Positions 51,748 through 64,000 of a stretch of 64,000 nt of DNA are shown piece after piece. Origin of the DNA: Micropterix aruncella. Taxonomy: Eukaryota; Arthropoda; Insecta; Lepidoptera; Micropterigidae. A model generated the notes under the pieces. That model did not search any database. It was not told the DNA's origin and worked only from the letters and a program-made list of their open reading frames with translations. The stretch covers positions 20,006,653 through 20,070,652 of the forward strand of contig OX155964.1 in assembly GCA_944548615.1 (NCBI GenBank), in the 5' to 3' direction. How positions within the stretch are numbered: the stretch's first letter is position 1; the number at the start of each line of letters is the position of its first letter. A program made the translations under genes and the position numbers.

Positions 51748-53650
51748 CTGCAAGAAATATGTATTTAATTTTTAAAATCCTAATTAAGTATTAAATAGGG
51801 CCATTTTTCAATTTCATTGGTTTAGATCAACATTTACAGACTATGAAACTAAAATACAGTCGTACTTAATGAATAAAATATTTAAATCCCAATAAAGCTA
51901 AGTAATTACATAAGCACGTGCGCTTTGATTCACTGACAAAACATGTTTATAGCCTTATTAAAAGATGATGTGACACTGCCTCATTAGAATTTTCAAACAA
52001 CCAAAGTCCAGTTTGTTGTGACATTTTTTTATTTTGTATTCATGTGACGTTTCTGTCAACGCAACAGCACTGCCAACATGCAAGGCGTAATAGCGTGGTA
52101 AATTGTTATCGTACGCCAAGACTTAATTATTATTTTACCGTACAACTCATCATCCGAACTGGTCACAATAAGCGTCAAGTCATTATATACAAATCATAAG
52201 AATAATGAATCATCCCAAGTGGTTAAATTGTGAAATAATTTTTGTTCATACATTTTTAATTTGTTTATGGAACAAATGAGAACCTTTCTTACGAAAATAG
52301 AGAACGTTGGGCACAATTGAAAATACAAGTGAAGATTTAATATTTTTGGCAAACTAAAATATTTTTTGGCGACAAATATTATAATACTAACCTTACATGA
52401 AACAGAAACCTGGTTAACACCTTATAATTAAATATGGTGTCCATTTTGATGAACAATTATTTTTTTTGGTAGTGAAAGTATTTTTTTGTATGTTTTTTTA
52501 ATCCACACCATACATAGCACGAGCGAAACTGTCTTCGACTAGAAATTGATAAGAACGCTCCCTCGAGTATCGCTCGTTGAAAGTCGATTCAAACGCGTAC
52601 ATACATACTTTATCTTATCTTACAGCACTATTTCTCGTCTTCATGTGATAAAAAATAGTTAACGGTTGGGCACTTTTATAATTTATTATTGTAATAAATT
52701 AATTACATTGATAAATAAACAAAAAAAAACAAAAAATATGCTTTGATTTCTTTTTCTACATTATTTAAATACATAGATAAAACTATTCTGTCGATTTCAA
52801 TACATAGGCAGAATAGACAAATTATATAAATAGTGAAAATAAAATAAAACCTTTCTTAATGTATTGTCCTAAAACTTTAGGACATACTTAGGTCTATTGT
52901 TTATTTCAACAGGGAAGAACATAAAATACAACTTTTTTTGCCATTTTGTTGAGATGGGTGAAACATATCCCCTGAGATATTTTTTAAAGTACTAAAAATG
53001 CAACGGATTTAAGCCAGGGCATGGCGCTGAGGCACAGAGGCACCACACCTATGCAACGTGGTAAATTTTGAAATCAGTAATAATATAAAAATAAGCCTAA
53101 TTAAATGACCCTCGGTGCGCCGAATACAGAATCGGTATATTTTAATCATTATAAAAAGGATTTCAAGTTGATAATATTTGCAATAATCTCTCTGACGATA
53201 GTACTTTTCTTTTTTACAATGTAATCACACGGAAGAATCAAGCGCGTCACTATTCTAAAGACAAAACAGAAAAATTGCTACATAAACAAACCAGGTCAAG
53301 AATCGTTTATATCTCGAAAGATGTTTTCTGATTAAAAACATATGACAATAATATATGACTGAAAATCAAAACATTTTAAGTACAGACTTTCCCGAGCTTG
53401 TAGTGTTGCAGAGAACATTTTTACGTGGGGCATACATATAGTTTCTCGAAATTTAATTGAAACTGAACTGAGTTTATAGACCAGTTAAATCCACAATATT
53501 GTAAAAGTAATTCCGATTTATGGAAATGGAATTATATTGCTGCAGAATACAATTTGTTCCCTGTTATTATATTTTGTTTCTCCATTTTGGCATCATTTAG
53601 AAAATTACAAGTCTGCAATTACCATGGATTTAAACAAGAAAATTTTCACT
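51748..53650. promoter_or_regulatory. Upstream region with clustered GATA motifs (candidate)
   Basis: On the minus strand 52609-52623 reads taagataagataaag: two overlapping WGATAR sites. The surrounding 52500-52640 is less AT-rich than its neighbours. GATA factors drive many gut and excretory genes in insects, tissues where SLC26 proteins work. Whether this is a promoter of the transporter gene is speculation; no initiator or donor was identified. Confidence 0.25.
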
Positions 53651-54550
53651 GTATGATATATACGTCGGCGCGTTAAATCATTGGCATTCGGGAATGAGGT
53701 CAGAGCATATATCTCACTGAGCTGTTACCCAACATGCAAGATGATCCATATGCAGATAGTGGAGGAGGAAGCGGGACGATGACAATGGAATACTGTAGTT
53801 TGCCAGGCGAAAGGATGAGATCTGAAGCCGCCAGTAACTGACAATAGATTTGTGAGGGACCACCCCTCACAAGACTCCAAATTATTCGGTGTGAGGTGGT
53901 GGTATCAATTTACGAGTTACCTCCGTATTAAAAGGCAGTTTTGAATGAAGTAGAAGGAATATTGATCGAAGGTTTGAATATTGCCAGTTACAACGCTTGC
54001 CGAAGTAACGAGTGCCCGGATTACTTTATCGAGACGCGAGGGTTGCGCGACGGAGGTTATGTGGGAATAGTGGATGAGGATTGTGTGTGTGCTCCTAGTA
54101 TCTTGTACTAGGCACGGCTCGAGTCTGTGGGATTACAGACTGATGCTTTGAGACTCAGCGAGAATGAGGAAAGGAAACCAAAGAGCCGGATTCGTTAACC
54201 TAACTCGTGAGAGAGAGTGCTGAATGCCGTCGCAACCTTGGGGGAAGGTGATCACTCGGGGAATGACATGTGACCGAGAAGCCGGACACCGAAGTGTGCC
54301 GTCGCTTTCTGGAGACATGACCACTCAAGGAATGATAATTTGGTTGCTTTTTCGCCGGTTTATATAGGCCGTGAAATGATGCAATCCAAAATATTCCGAG
54401 TAAAAGTATTGTTTCATCGTGCTGATTCATAGCTGCACGAGTCAAAATAATAGCTGAATTGTGTCTGTGGATTTCACTGGAAATCGATGCATTTGTTGAT
54501 CGCATGTAATGGACTTAAGGTCCGTTACAGATTCTTGTGAGGGTCGAGTA
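53651..54550. other. Unassigned segment of higher GC content
   Basis: Distinct base composition from both sides; minus-strand 101-codon frame (54200-54505) without known motif. 'tttatataggccgtgaaatg' at 54357 could be a TATA region of an LTR or of a gene. I cannot decide. Confidence 0.3.
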
Positions 54551-55754
54551 AAAGTAAAGAATGCTACCCATTATTGAACTGAACGAATAATTGAAGTTGT
54601 AACGATATGAACCTTATTGTTGCGATTAAAGCGATTTGACTAAAGTGCTACGCGCGTTGTTATCATTGTGTGCTCCAAAATATGTATCATTTTATGATTT
54701 TGGCTGTAATCTATGTCAACAAGAAGATGGTCAGAGACCAATAAGCATTTGGTGATGGAGCCCCCATCTCATAGCTTTATGTAATGCTAGTACAATGAAT
54801 TCAGGTGTGGGCTTATTCATCCCCCGGGCGATTCTCGCGAATTCCAGCCGGCGACGGACGGTGACCGAAAATAATATTGAAGCTGCTCGACAACTATGTG
54901 AAGCAGATTTAAAAAATCGGTTGTGTTAACCCAAGACTTCTCCGGCAAGTCGCCAAGGATTGATTTCATCTGAATATGTAAACTCGATGAGCACCCTATC
55001 CCGGCCGGTGGACGGACCCGGTTGGGTTCAATTGTATGTTATCTAAGGGCGGGGTTGGGACAAACGCTAACGCATGGCGTTAATATTTTATTAGAATGTA
55101 TAGCGGAATTTAAATAATTTTAATGTAACTTATATAAGAGATATTACAATCATATTTTCACAATGCCATTTCAGCCCAACAAGGCAAGGTGTACCATTTT
55201 TTTTGTTATTTATAGTCTTTTCGAAAGTAATATAATATGTACTACTTATTATATTACTTACTTATGTATTGAGGTGCAGCATGTCGACGCAATGTATTTA
55301 CGTAGATTTATTTTTCATTCCATTTCTATATGTATATGTACGATAAAAAATCAAAGATATTTCAAAAATAACGAAGCGTTGTTCGGTGTGGAGTTGTTAT
55401 CTCTTTTCCTAGCAACTCGCAATCTTCTACGTTTGCCGTGAAACAGAGACCGTAGGACAGCATCTACCCCCGGTGTCTTAGAAAACATACGTTTTCGGAC
55501 TCCCTTGGTAATTTGCCGATTGAACGGATGTACAAGGCCGTCCGAGGCAGCTACCCCGGCGCACTTCAGGCCACAACTGCCTACACATTCAGGATACAAC
55601 TGCAGGCAGCAGGGCCGTGCCGTGCTATTATACAGAGTAACGGCTGCGTCATGCGACACCGTTGCGGGCCACGCACGATGAGGTCCGGTCGGACGGATGT
55701 GGGCTGAAGACGCAGCTGGATGTGACCGGAGGCACAGAATACCAGTCTCTTTCA
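54551..55754. other. Unassigned segment
   Basis: 54908-54955 is a Q-family end (see 36662). 55351-55755 has a 134-codon minus-strand frame, Arg/Cys-rich, adjoining the U repeat; no domain recognised and no splice context checked, so it is not called a gene. Confidence 0.3.
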
Positions 55755-56010
55755 CAAAATTGAAATCGAAGCGAATACGTCTAGTTGCATAGAATACTTA
55801 CAAGTTGTAAGGACTCGGATATGGCCGCCAGATGCCTCGCTCCTCGGCCCACGGAGATATGCATACTTTCGAAAATTCGTAAGCCTTTACCTGCGCGTAA
55901 TTCTAACCCAAGGCGTTTGTCGGGACGTACCCCTCTGCCCACATTCCTCGCAACCTCTTCCCGCAATGCCCTATAGCTCGAGAGTAAAGCTACTGGTTGG
56001 TATACTGTGA
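55755..56010 (+). repeat. Dispersed repeat (U family), empty-site copy
   Basis: 'aaattgaaatcgaagcgaatacg', 'gtaaggactcggatatggccgccagatg', 'gtacccctctgcccacattcctcgcaac', 'ctcgagagtaaagctactggttggtatactgtg'. Matches 34026-34556 with the R insertion removed. Confidence 0.88.
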
Positions 56011-57860
56011 TGTAGATAAGAAGGCGCGTCGGTCCCGGCTCTCAGCCCCCCAGTCCCCTTAGTTCATCGATACAATGATAACGAATACAGAATACTATTT
56101 TCACAACTACCTACGTATGGATGAAGAAACATACATAAAGAGTATTTCCTTCCTTAGTTTAAGAAATATGCCTTAAGCACTAGTCGCTGACGACGCTTTC
56201 CCATTGAGAGTAGATATTGAGGTGACAGTAGATATGATGAGTATACAATCAAAATACATTGGTTTAAGTTATACCGATATTGATAAATACGATTAATGAT
56301 TTATAGAGCGCCTCTGCCTAAGCGCTTTCGCTAGTCTTTCATTTCGGTTTCTGGTGCAGGTGCCTCTTTGGCGGGCATTCCAGCCTGTCGAAACTTTAAA
56401 AAAGATAGATATCCTAACCTAAACAGACATAAAACCATAGATCTGTCTCTCTCACATTCGGGATTTTGATGTTGCCTCCTCCGACCGACAAACCAACATG
56501 GCGTTCTTTGATAGCGTCCATTTGTTTACGAGCTGACTTGTGTACCTATTGGTTTATCTCGTTAAAAGTGTTATTCGTGAAATTCAGTGTTATTCGAGAG
56601 ACACGACTGTCAAAAGTGTTGGAATATTGCTGCACTGTGATGCTATGAATTGGTAGTGAAATCGAGAATGTGACGACGTACCTATTATAAAAACTGAAAT
56701 GTATGCGGGGTTCCAGCCTGGTCAAAAGTTAAGAGAAAACGTGAAATTTAAAGACTGTATGACCGGGCCATTGTCTTTTTAACAATGGTTTCTAAGAATG
56801 CCAAAGTGTATCAATTCTTATGGAGAGCATTTTAAAATCCATAAAATATTAGAAACATCATAATTGTTTTTATTTGTTAGATTCAATAAACGTTAGGTAT
56901 GTTCTAAGTAGCATAATCATTTCGAGATTCTCAACGTTCGTGAAGCCATGTTGTGAACATTGCGTTGGTCTTTAACACTGACTGAGACAGAAATCCGCAC
57001 CCCAATGGCCATACGTTCAGTGAGATATAGGTAATACCTATGCTGGACGTTGAATTCGGGTAGGAGATAAAAATGTTACATGTATAGGTTGTAGTCAAAC
57101 AAATCATGGTGGTCTTCAAAATGTCGAATTATTAACCACAGAATAGGGGTTTTAATCGTTCATTCAGAAAGTTCACTTTAGATGACACCAAAGTGAAAGA
57201 AAATTTTCACGTGTCACTTTTGATTATTCATCCAAGATGTAAATATATATAAAAGTGATAAGCGATTTAGAAATCATATCGTCGAACGTCGAGATAAAGA
57301 TATATCATGCAATCTATTATATCAACAACTCGTTACTAACCATCTGATCGGGCGATAAGCCATACAAGATGCAATGATAAAAAAAAACCTAGAGATAGAC
57401 TTACTAGATACCTACTGTAGATGGTATCATATGTGATTGTTCTTTCCAATATTACATAACATGAAACAATGACCTTTGCATACATATTTTGTATTGATGC
57501 TTATATCAGTTATAAGGTTATTGCTAAGCAACGATCATTTATACAGCTTCCACTCGACTAACTATGACCACTAGTAACGACCTGCCATTATTACAACAAT
57601 TTTGGTCAAATAACGTATGTATCTAGAGAGTGCGATTGTCGATTGCGAGATAATGTACCTACATGATTTCTTATCCATTTTTTGGTTTCATTTGCACAAT
57701 ATTGAAAAAATCTTTTGAAAATAAATAAACAAAAAATAAAGCATTGCTTAGTGATACTGTTAGTAATAAGTGAATCTCCACCTAACCTAATCTTCACCTG
57801 TGATCTGTATTCAGAATAGAATGGTGAAATACCAACAGGGGTGATCACTATTAGAGCCAC
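56011..57860. other. Unassigned upstream region
   Basis: 56440-56790 is less AT-rich and includes 'caacatggcgttc' and several short frames; it could hold a 5' exon of some gene, but nothing is recognisable. Confidence 0.3.
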
Positions 57861-59879
57861 CGTGCAATTTTAGCATGTAATTTACAATTTTCAATATTCT
57901 CTTTCTTTTTAAACCACGTTCTTTGTAATCTTTATAACTATTCATTGAATCTTAATAATATGTATATGAGTAAGAAATTTATTCTAGGCATTACGTAAGA
58001 AACGAATGTTATCATATGAAACCTTAAAATTTTCAAGTTTTCTTTAGTAATTACCTATACGACTGTAAAGGGAAGAATATTCAGGATAAATTCCGATTCT
58101 CGCAATTATAATGTGAGACAAATACGATTTTTTATTGATTCATGTATTTTAGCTATTTTATACCAAATATTTTTATTGTAATAACTATCAAATCTAATAA
58201 CTCTTTTTCTAAAGTCATCTGTAGATTATTTTTTTAATTCTCCTTTTGTAAAAAAATAGAAATATTTCATTATATAATGACGTCACTCACGTACATAGTG
58301 TAATGTCAAATTAGTGAAAATAGTCCCTTTTACATATTTATTTAAATAAGCGAATAAGTTAAATAATAATAATATTAACATACTTGGAGTTTAAAATATG
58401 GAAAATATTGAAATATATAAATTAGTACCGAAATTGCACGGTGGCTATAATAATGTTTTCACTTATTGGAGGCAGAAAAATTGTTTTGAAAACTATTTTC
58501 AATCACCATTATTTTAAAATACACATTCAGAAGTGGAAAAACAGAATAAAAAGAAAAGAAACGAGTATTAATTTTAATCGCATGGGGAACCTCGCTACTG
58601 TCGCTTTGATTTAGTTACTTCTATTGGTAGCGATCCAGACTTGTTTTTATCTAAGAATATGGAAATTAGAACGGTTCAGCTGTGCAACCAGTTAGTTATA
58701 TTTGCGGGAAAATCGAAAGTTATTTTGTTTTACGTACTTTTACGACGTAATAATGATAATATAAAAAACAAAACCTTTATTGGTTCGTAATTCGTAATTT
58801 TTGAAATAAGGTGAAAGTGGGTGGGCTTTTGCCGTAATTTCAGGCGCGGAATTTAAATTTATCGAAATAATTACCTGCATAGTTAAGCTCGATGCCGTCT
58901 TTTATTTCCGGGTACACAACCATTATTCTCAGTTTCCACTTATTTTATATTATCGAAGAGGAACTGCCGTAGTGAGAGCGTCCACACACTGAGACCCTTC
59001 CGCGTTGAACAGAAGGTACGGGTTCACTGAGTAAAAAGAAAAGTACGGCATATCGAGACGCCGCGGTGCTGATATGGTGGCTCTTTTATTGTGTAACTAT
59101 AGCACTTGAGAGAGACGTGTGGACAGTGATCGCAAACAGTCGTCGAAATTCAAATTTAGAATTTTAGGTGACCAGATAGACGTTTGAAGAAATGCAAATT
59201 TAGAATACCTATTAGGTGACCAGATAGACGTTTGAAGAAATTCAAATTTAGAACAACATTTGATGGTCTACTCTACACATTTAAATGAAGAATTTTAGTT
59301 TATGTTAGACGGACACTAAAACGAATTAAAATTTAGACTCTAGTGGCCTACAAATTAAAATTTATAATTTTAGTTGATTTAGTTCAGTAGATGTCGGAAC
59401 ACAATCAATGTGATCCGAACCGACTCAAAGTGGCGCGCGTGCAAACTGCCGTCAAGCGGATGATCGCTTCTTTAAAAAAAACAACTGAACACTTGGTCGC
59501 GAAATCAAATCACATTTATTGTCTTCAAAACTTTTTCATATTTGTTTAGACACAATACTTTACACAGCTGCTTAATGTTAAAATATTTAAAAAAAAATGG
59601 TACTAAATATTTCTTAGAAGGCTCACCACACAATTGATAATAGTCACAATAGATACTTAAAACTACATGTTGAATTGTCATGAAATTTAATATTGAATGC
59701 TCCTACAAATACGAAATACGATTGCTTATCGTAGGCAATTTGAAATATTAATAATAGTATAATAGTCAATAAAATGGAAATTATCGACATGGAAACGACG
59801 TGGAAATTATCAGTCCTCTAATTATAACTCGTTGATATTATACAATTCTCGGTAAATAATGTAGCCTTTTAATATCGAT
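57861..59879. repeat. Unassigned, with a two-copy ~48-bp tandem repeat
   Basis: 'taggtgaccagatagacgtttgaagaaat.caaatttagaa' occurs at 59165-59204 and 59213-59252. The rest, including a moderately GC-rich stretch at 58965-59130, is unassigned. Confidence 0.6.
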
Positions 59880-60442
59880 TTAAATTGGGCTATTTTCCCG
59901 TTTCATATAATTTTAATATTTTCAGGCAGTTTATTGTAACTGACACACAATTCCAACGTAATTTGGATCTGTTTTGAATAAATCCAAAGATGGACAGGGT
60001 AGTATTAAATTGTGCCTACCTCTGGTGAAATGAGAGTGAATTTCATTTTGGGTCTTCAACTTTCCTATTTTTTAAAAATATTTATGCATTCAAATATATA
60101 TATAGTGATAATAGCGTGAGAACACTGAGATTTTTGATGTCACCTCGACATGATTCAGTACGGTTAAGGTTGATAAAAAAATTTATGGTTCGTTTTTGGA
60201 GAGAGAAAATATGTTGCCTTAAATCGACGGTACACTGCGACCCCCCTTGACTCGAAATAGTCAAAGTATATTGTTTTGGTGTGTTTAACGCTGACCAATT
60301 TCCGTATTTACCTTAGTAAGGAACATGCGCTGGAAAGTCTGTCCTTTCCTCTCCATGAGCATTCCATCTTAGGTTTTCATCTAAAACTAAGTAAACCAAG
60401 AAATGTATGACTTTTAATATTATACTATGTTTGCACCGTTAA

Positions 60443-60670
60443 TTAAATTTTGACAGTGCCTAGCCTTAAAATACATAGCCTTTTTTTTCGACAAGATAAG
60501 GAAGATAGATACTGTCTTAGATGTGTTAAGTGGCACAGTTTTTCTGGGAGACAGGTGTGACACAGAGCCAATTCACAGTTTAACGTTTTCGCTACATTCT
60601 CTATTTTGGCATCTGCAAAGCTTATTTTATTTATTGGTCCACACAAAAATACACCGTTAGCACTTAACAT
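60443..60670 (-). other. Unclassified open frame within the LINE relic
   Basis: 75 codons with 'NGVFLCGPINKISFADAKIE' and 'ELALCHTCLPEKLCHLTH'. Cys/His spacing CX2C..CX2H-like is seen, but I recognise no family. It lies between the S-repeat hairpin and the RT thumb remnant, so it may be S- or LINE-derived. Confidence 0.3.
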
Positions 60671-60990
60671 AGCTTGTGTTGCTCCTAACTAGGCAGAGCC
60701 TGTTCTAAGGAGAACACCAATACAAATGATTATAAACTACATAACTTCCAAAATACAAATAAAAAATTTGAATCAAATCGAGTTAAAAAAATGAAATTCT
60801 CACTACACCAAAATAATATTAGGACTATAAACAAGTAATACTAAATAATAATGTATAATAATAATAATAATATATAATAGCAATAATAAAAAATCATTTA
60901 TAATAATAACTAATAATATATAACAATTAGTAAAAATACGTATATAAAATATATAGAAAATAAATATATTTATTTATTTTATAATTGTAA
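60660..60990 (-). repeat. T-rich/hairpin repeat (S family), inverted
   Basis: On the minus strand a T-rich body (60990-60720) is followed by CCTTAGAACAGGCTCTGCCTAGTTAGG (60706-60680). Same order as 11590-11960 and 32880-33350. It splits the LINE relic. Confidence 0.6.
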
Positions 60991-61711
60991 TGAATGTTTT
61001 CTTATGCTGGTGTCATCTACATACAAAGTGAGCTACTATAGATGGCAGATCATTAACATATAATATTAATAGGGGATGGTCCCAGGATGCTTCCCTGTAG
61101 AATTCCGCTCTTCATTTCACACTCATCGGAAATGGTTCTTTTCAATATGCCGCCGTCTAATTGTACGACTTGCTTTCTATTTAGAAGATAACTGCTGATC
61201 CATTTTCACGATATATCCGAGGTCACCACGAATGATGGGATTTAATTAATATGAAAATTGGTTTACACATATGAAAAAGTGTATACTTTTACGTTCACGT
61301 AAAATATTTGGAGAAACAATAAATTGATTTTTTGCCATTCATTGCATTTTTTATCTTATCCATTCCTAAAACGCCCAGTGCGGTCCTCGTACAAGTTATC
61401 TGACTGTTAACATTATCGATTGAGTCAGACTAGGTTAGTGACCGCTATCTTAACCAAATTCAAATCATCGAAAAATCTTGGCATGTGCGAATTATTTGAC
61501 AAGATTTGATAATGAATCAATAGATAAAACATGATTCCTCAATTTAAAGAGGTGACTGGCGGAAGTGGCGGATACCTAAATATTTACACTAATTAATCAT
61601 GGCTATAGAATACGACAGATAACTTTAAAAAGTCCAGACTGTTAAAAAAAACAATTGTTTTCAAAAGTCAATACAAAATAAAAACTTCAACGAGAATTGT
61701 TTAGCCTATAT

Positions 61712-61916
61712 CAGTGTGTTTCAACCTTTTTTTAAAACACGACCCTCTTTTTAGAAAAGAAATAAAGTCCAGTCATACAACATATGTTTCTCTTCCGAAG
61801 TTGTAAATGTTTGCATAAATAAAGATTTTGTAATATTTTCGATGTTTATTATTAGATAAGCCCCCAGTGGGTCGCGACCCCCTGGGCCCCCGCGACCCAC
61901 TGGTTGAAAATCACTG
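61712..61916. mobile_element. hAT MITE with perfect 8-bp duplication
   Basis: CAGTGTGTTTCAACC at 61712 and, on the minus strand ending at 61916, CAGTGATTTTCAACC. The target duplication GCCTATAT is exact at 61704-61711 and 61917-61924. The interior near the right end has a cccagtgggtcgcg palindrome. 205 bp, non-coding. Confidence 0.96.
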
Positions 61917-61924
61917 GCCTATAT

Positions 61925-62790
61925 AATCATGGTATTCTTTTACTTTTGTTAAATTAATTTTCTCTCATATTATTTTTACTTAATTTACTGAATATTTTTA
62001 GATTATTTTTTTAATTATTATTATTTTTTTATTGATTTTATATTTGTAATTTAAATTTCTGATTTTTATGTTTTGACATTTTTTAAAAAAATGTTAGTTT
62101 GATCCTTATTACATGTAGTTTCTGTAGAACTCTTCGGATGCTTTCTATTTTTAACACGCTTTTATTAGGTCGACCTGTATGTAACTACATAACTATGTAA
62201 TGGAATCTAAGGTAACTAATTTAACCATCTTCCAAGGATCGTAGCGTCATGAAAGTTGGCAGCTGTATGTAGTTCTGATGACAACACAATAATATGGTAC
62301 TGTCGAACTGATCTGATGATGGAGTCGGAAGATATGAACTGGAACTTCATGATGGAACATCGTATCATAGCTGTGTTTGGACTTGTTAGAAAATTCTTGG
62401 AATGAACTTTGACCACGATAATGTTTTAAGGTCTGATGATGTGGTTTTTACGTGAATTTATAAAAGCATGTTTTTAGTGTTTTTTTAAACTATTAATTTA
62501 TTTTAGTTTTTACATATTTTTGTTATTCATTACTGTATCTCTAGGATTTTCTATGATTCTCGCTGATTTCTCATTATTTCTGTTTTTTTAATTTTTCTAG
62601 TTTTTATATCTTTGTTATTGAATGTCTGAAATTTTATGTTTTTTCAATAGTTTTTATAGACTTTTTTATAATTTTATTTGTAATTGGAAATGTAATTTTA
62701 TTTGTACAAATACTATTAGATATGTAATTTCTATACCCAGATCTGGTTTTCGAAAATAAATTCTTCTTACTTCTTACTTCTTTCAACATT
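61925..62790 (+). repeat. T-rich region ending in a (TTCTTAC)n LINE-like tail
   Basis: 61940-62110 and 62460-62700 are T-rich. 62745-62780 'ttcgaaaataaattcttcttacttcttacttc' looks like the polyadenylation site and tandem tail of a non-LTR element in sense orientation. No RT seen. Confidence 0.45.
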
Positions 62791-63689
62791 TTGCCATTTT
62801 ATCACAGCCAAATAAAATAAAATGTTGTTAGTCCCTTTCAATCCACAATAATAAACAATGAATCAAATTGCCGATATAATTAATGTACCCATACTGTTTA
62901 TTACCATATTGCTAAACAATAGGTAGGTATACCTACAAGGAAGACGTTATAAGACATTGTCTAAAGTCTAATCACTCCTGCTAATCGTCTTTCGGTAGAA
63001 AAATTATAAGAATAAATGCTAAATCGTTTATTTTCAAAACCGCGTCAGGTAAAGCGTATACATGTAATAAATAACGTATCGATACGTAACGTAATCTATT
63101 AATAACTGCTCGTGTATGCAAGAGAAATTAACATACCGGAGCTATTCACGAAAACAGCCTTCGAAGGAGGGGGGAATTGGGTAATGAGTTCAAAATATGA
63201 CGTCACGGACCGGCAGACTATTCCACATTGGCAGCGAAGATTTTCCTACAAAATACTTTTTTCTATAATACAAGAACAATAATTAAAAAAAGTAAAAAAA
63301 AACACTACTGCCTTTACAAAAAGTGAACTGTTGTAGGTATTTAAAATTATTAGAAAAACATTGTTTGCGCTGAAAAGCACGTTTTATAAGAGAATAAAGT
63401 TCGTACTCAGCCCTGCGGCAGGTATCTTGACACGATCGCGCGCCGCCGCCGCACTTCAGTCGGCGGTGCTCTTGGTGCTCAAGTAATAAAGACGTTTTTT
63501 TTATGAAATATTTGTGGTTAGTGTATTTATCCGTATATACATATATACATATATATATTTCCGAAATTTACTCCGTCGGACTTTTCATCTGATTCTAAAT
63601 ATGATATATTTATCCAAATTTATTGGCATTTGAACATTTAAATAATTTTTTATTTTATATTAAGGCACTTAACGTATCATATGACACTC
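62791..63689. other. Unassigned, with a GC-rich patch
   Basis: 63415-63480 (gatcgcgcgccgccgccgcacttcagtcggcgg) is the most GC-rich short patch of the right end and could be a promoter or 5' UTR; strand and gene unknown. Confidence 0.35.
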
Positions 63690-63840
63690 AAAATGACATA
63701 ACGATTCTAACAATATCACATACTTCTAAATCGGTTCAAGCGTTTAGAAATTATGTTGGAATAAAGAAACGGAAAACATACATACATGAATCCTAAACAC
63801 ATAACACTCCATTTTTTGGACAGTCGTGTAAAAAGGATGT
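63690..63840 (+). repeat. Dispersed repeat (T family), empty-site copy
   Basis: 'tgacataacgattctaacaat' with a single TAA (63709-63711) at the position where the Harbinger element sits in the copy at 50026-50600; continues to 'cagtcgtgtaaaaagg'. Confidence 0.9.
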
Positions 63841-64000
63841 CTTGGGCAATCAAGACTAAATTATTAACCCTAGATCACTAATCATTCGTTTAATTTACTA
63901 CGGGTGCATCTTTAGCTGTTTAAATAAATTCCGGTCATCTGACCCCTTCCAGTACCTTTCTAAGTAGTTAAATTAGTGGACCCGCATGCTCTGATTGTGG

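Larger units (their letters stand above)
59880..61230 (-). pseudogene. LINE reverse-transcriptase relic
   Basis: In order on the minus strand: 61220-61010 with 'WISSYLLNRKQVVQLDG', 'KSGILQGSILGPSPI' (RT palm, GVPQGSVLGP equivalent) and 'LYVDDTSI' (catalytic YxDD); then, after an S repeat, 60250-60080 'FSLQKRTINFFINLNRTESC' with 'LTLLSLYIY', and 60060-59920 'NEIHSHFTRGRHNLILP' (the H..TR.....L.P end of CR1/Jockey-type RT). Frameshifted and deleted. Confidence 0.78.

Noticed and set aside
55351..55755. 134-codon minus-strand frame
   Set aside because: No domain, high Arg/Cys from a GC-rich repeat-like segment, and it adjoins the dispersed U repeat; there is no independent support for a gene.

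Overview
The window is 64 kb of AT-rich animal nuclear DNA, most probably from an insect. It has spliced genes with GT-AG introns, long (TA)n tracts, tRNA-derived SINEs, non-LTR retrotransposon relics, mariner, pogo, hAT and Harbinger elements, and many short elements flanked by TTAA. No species call is made. There is no bacterial operon, CRISPR array, rRNA gene or functional tRNA gene.

One host gene dominates. A 14-exon gene on the minus strand runs from about 51747 (first exon seen) to 12496 (stop). The exons join in phase to 610 codons and encode an SLC26A11-like anion transporter: a SLC26 membrane domain followed by a STAS domain. An AATAAA lies 56 nt past the stop. Its introns, up to 8.4 kb, hold most of the mobile DNA. 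No promoter was proved; upstream sequence (51748-64000) has no other recognisable host gene.

Downstream of the gene (1-12495) four (TA)n tracts are separated by three insertions: a truncated GC-rich retroposon (called R here), a 6.5-kb inverted-repeat unit, and the 3' part of an R4/Dong-like retrotransposon with a restriction-like endonuclease. The inverted-repeat unit has about 1.05-kb LTR-like arms and contains a retropepsin fragment and an apparently intact pogo-type transposon with a two-exon transposase. Then come a TIR element and a TTAA element.

Introns (12534-51648) hold, 3' to 5' of the gene: a hAT transposon with one frameshift; a TTAA element split by a LINE with a clean target duplication; a CR1-like LINE whose reading frame is split by a TTAA element; a SINE; many R copies, including one R inserted in another R and a run of R copies sharing one 12-bp target; RTE and mariner relics; a Tigger/pogo element with nested insertions; and a Harbinger deletion derivative.

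Upstream (51748-64000) is mostly unassigned AT-rich sequence with a LINE relic on the minus strand, a hAT MITE with a perfect 8-bp duplication, and two related copies that act as empty sites for insertions elsewhere in the window. The main value of the window is this internal evidence: several element ends and target duplications can be fixed by comparing filled and empty copies without any database.
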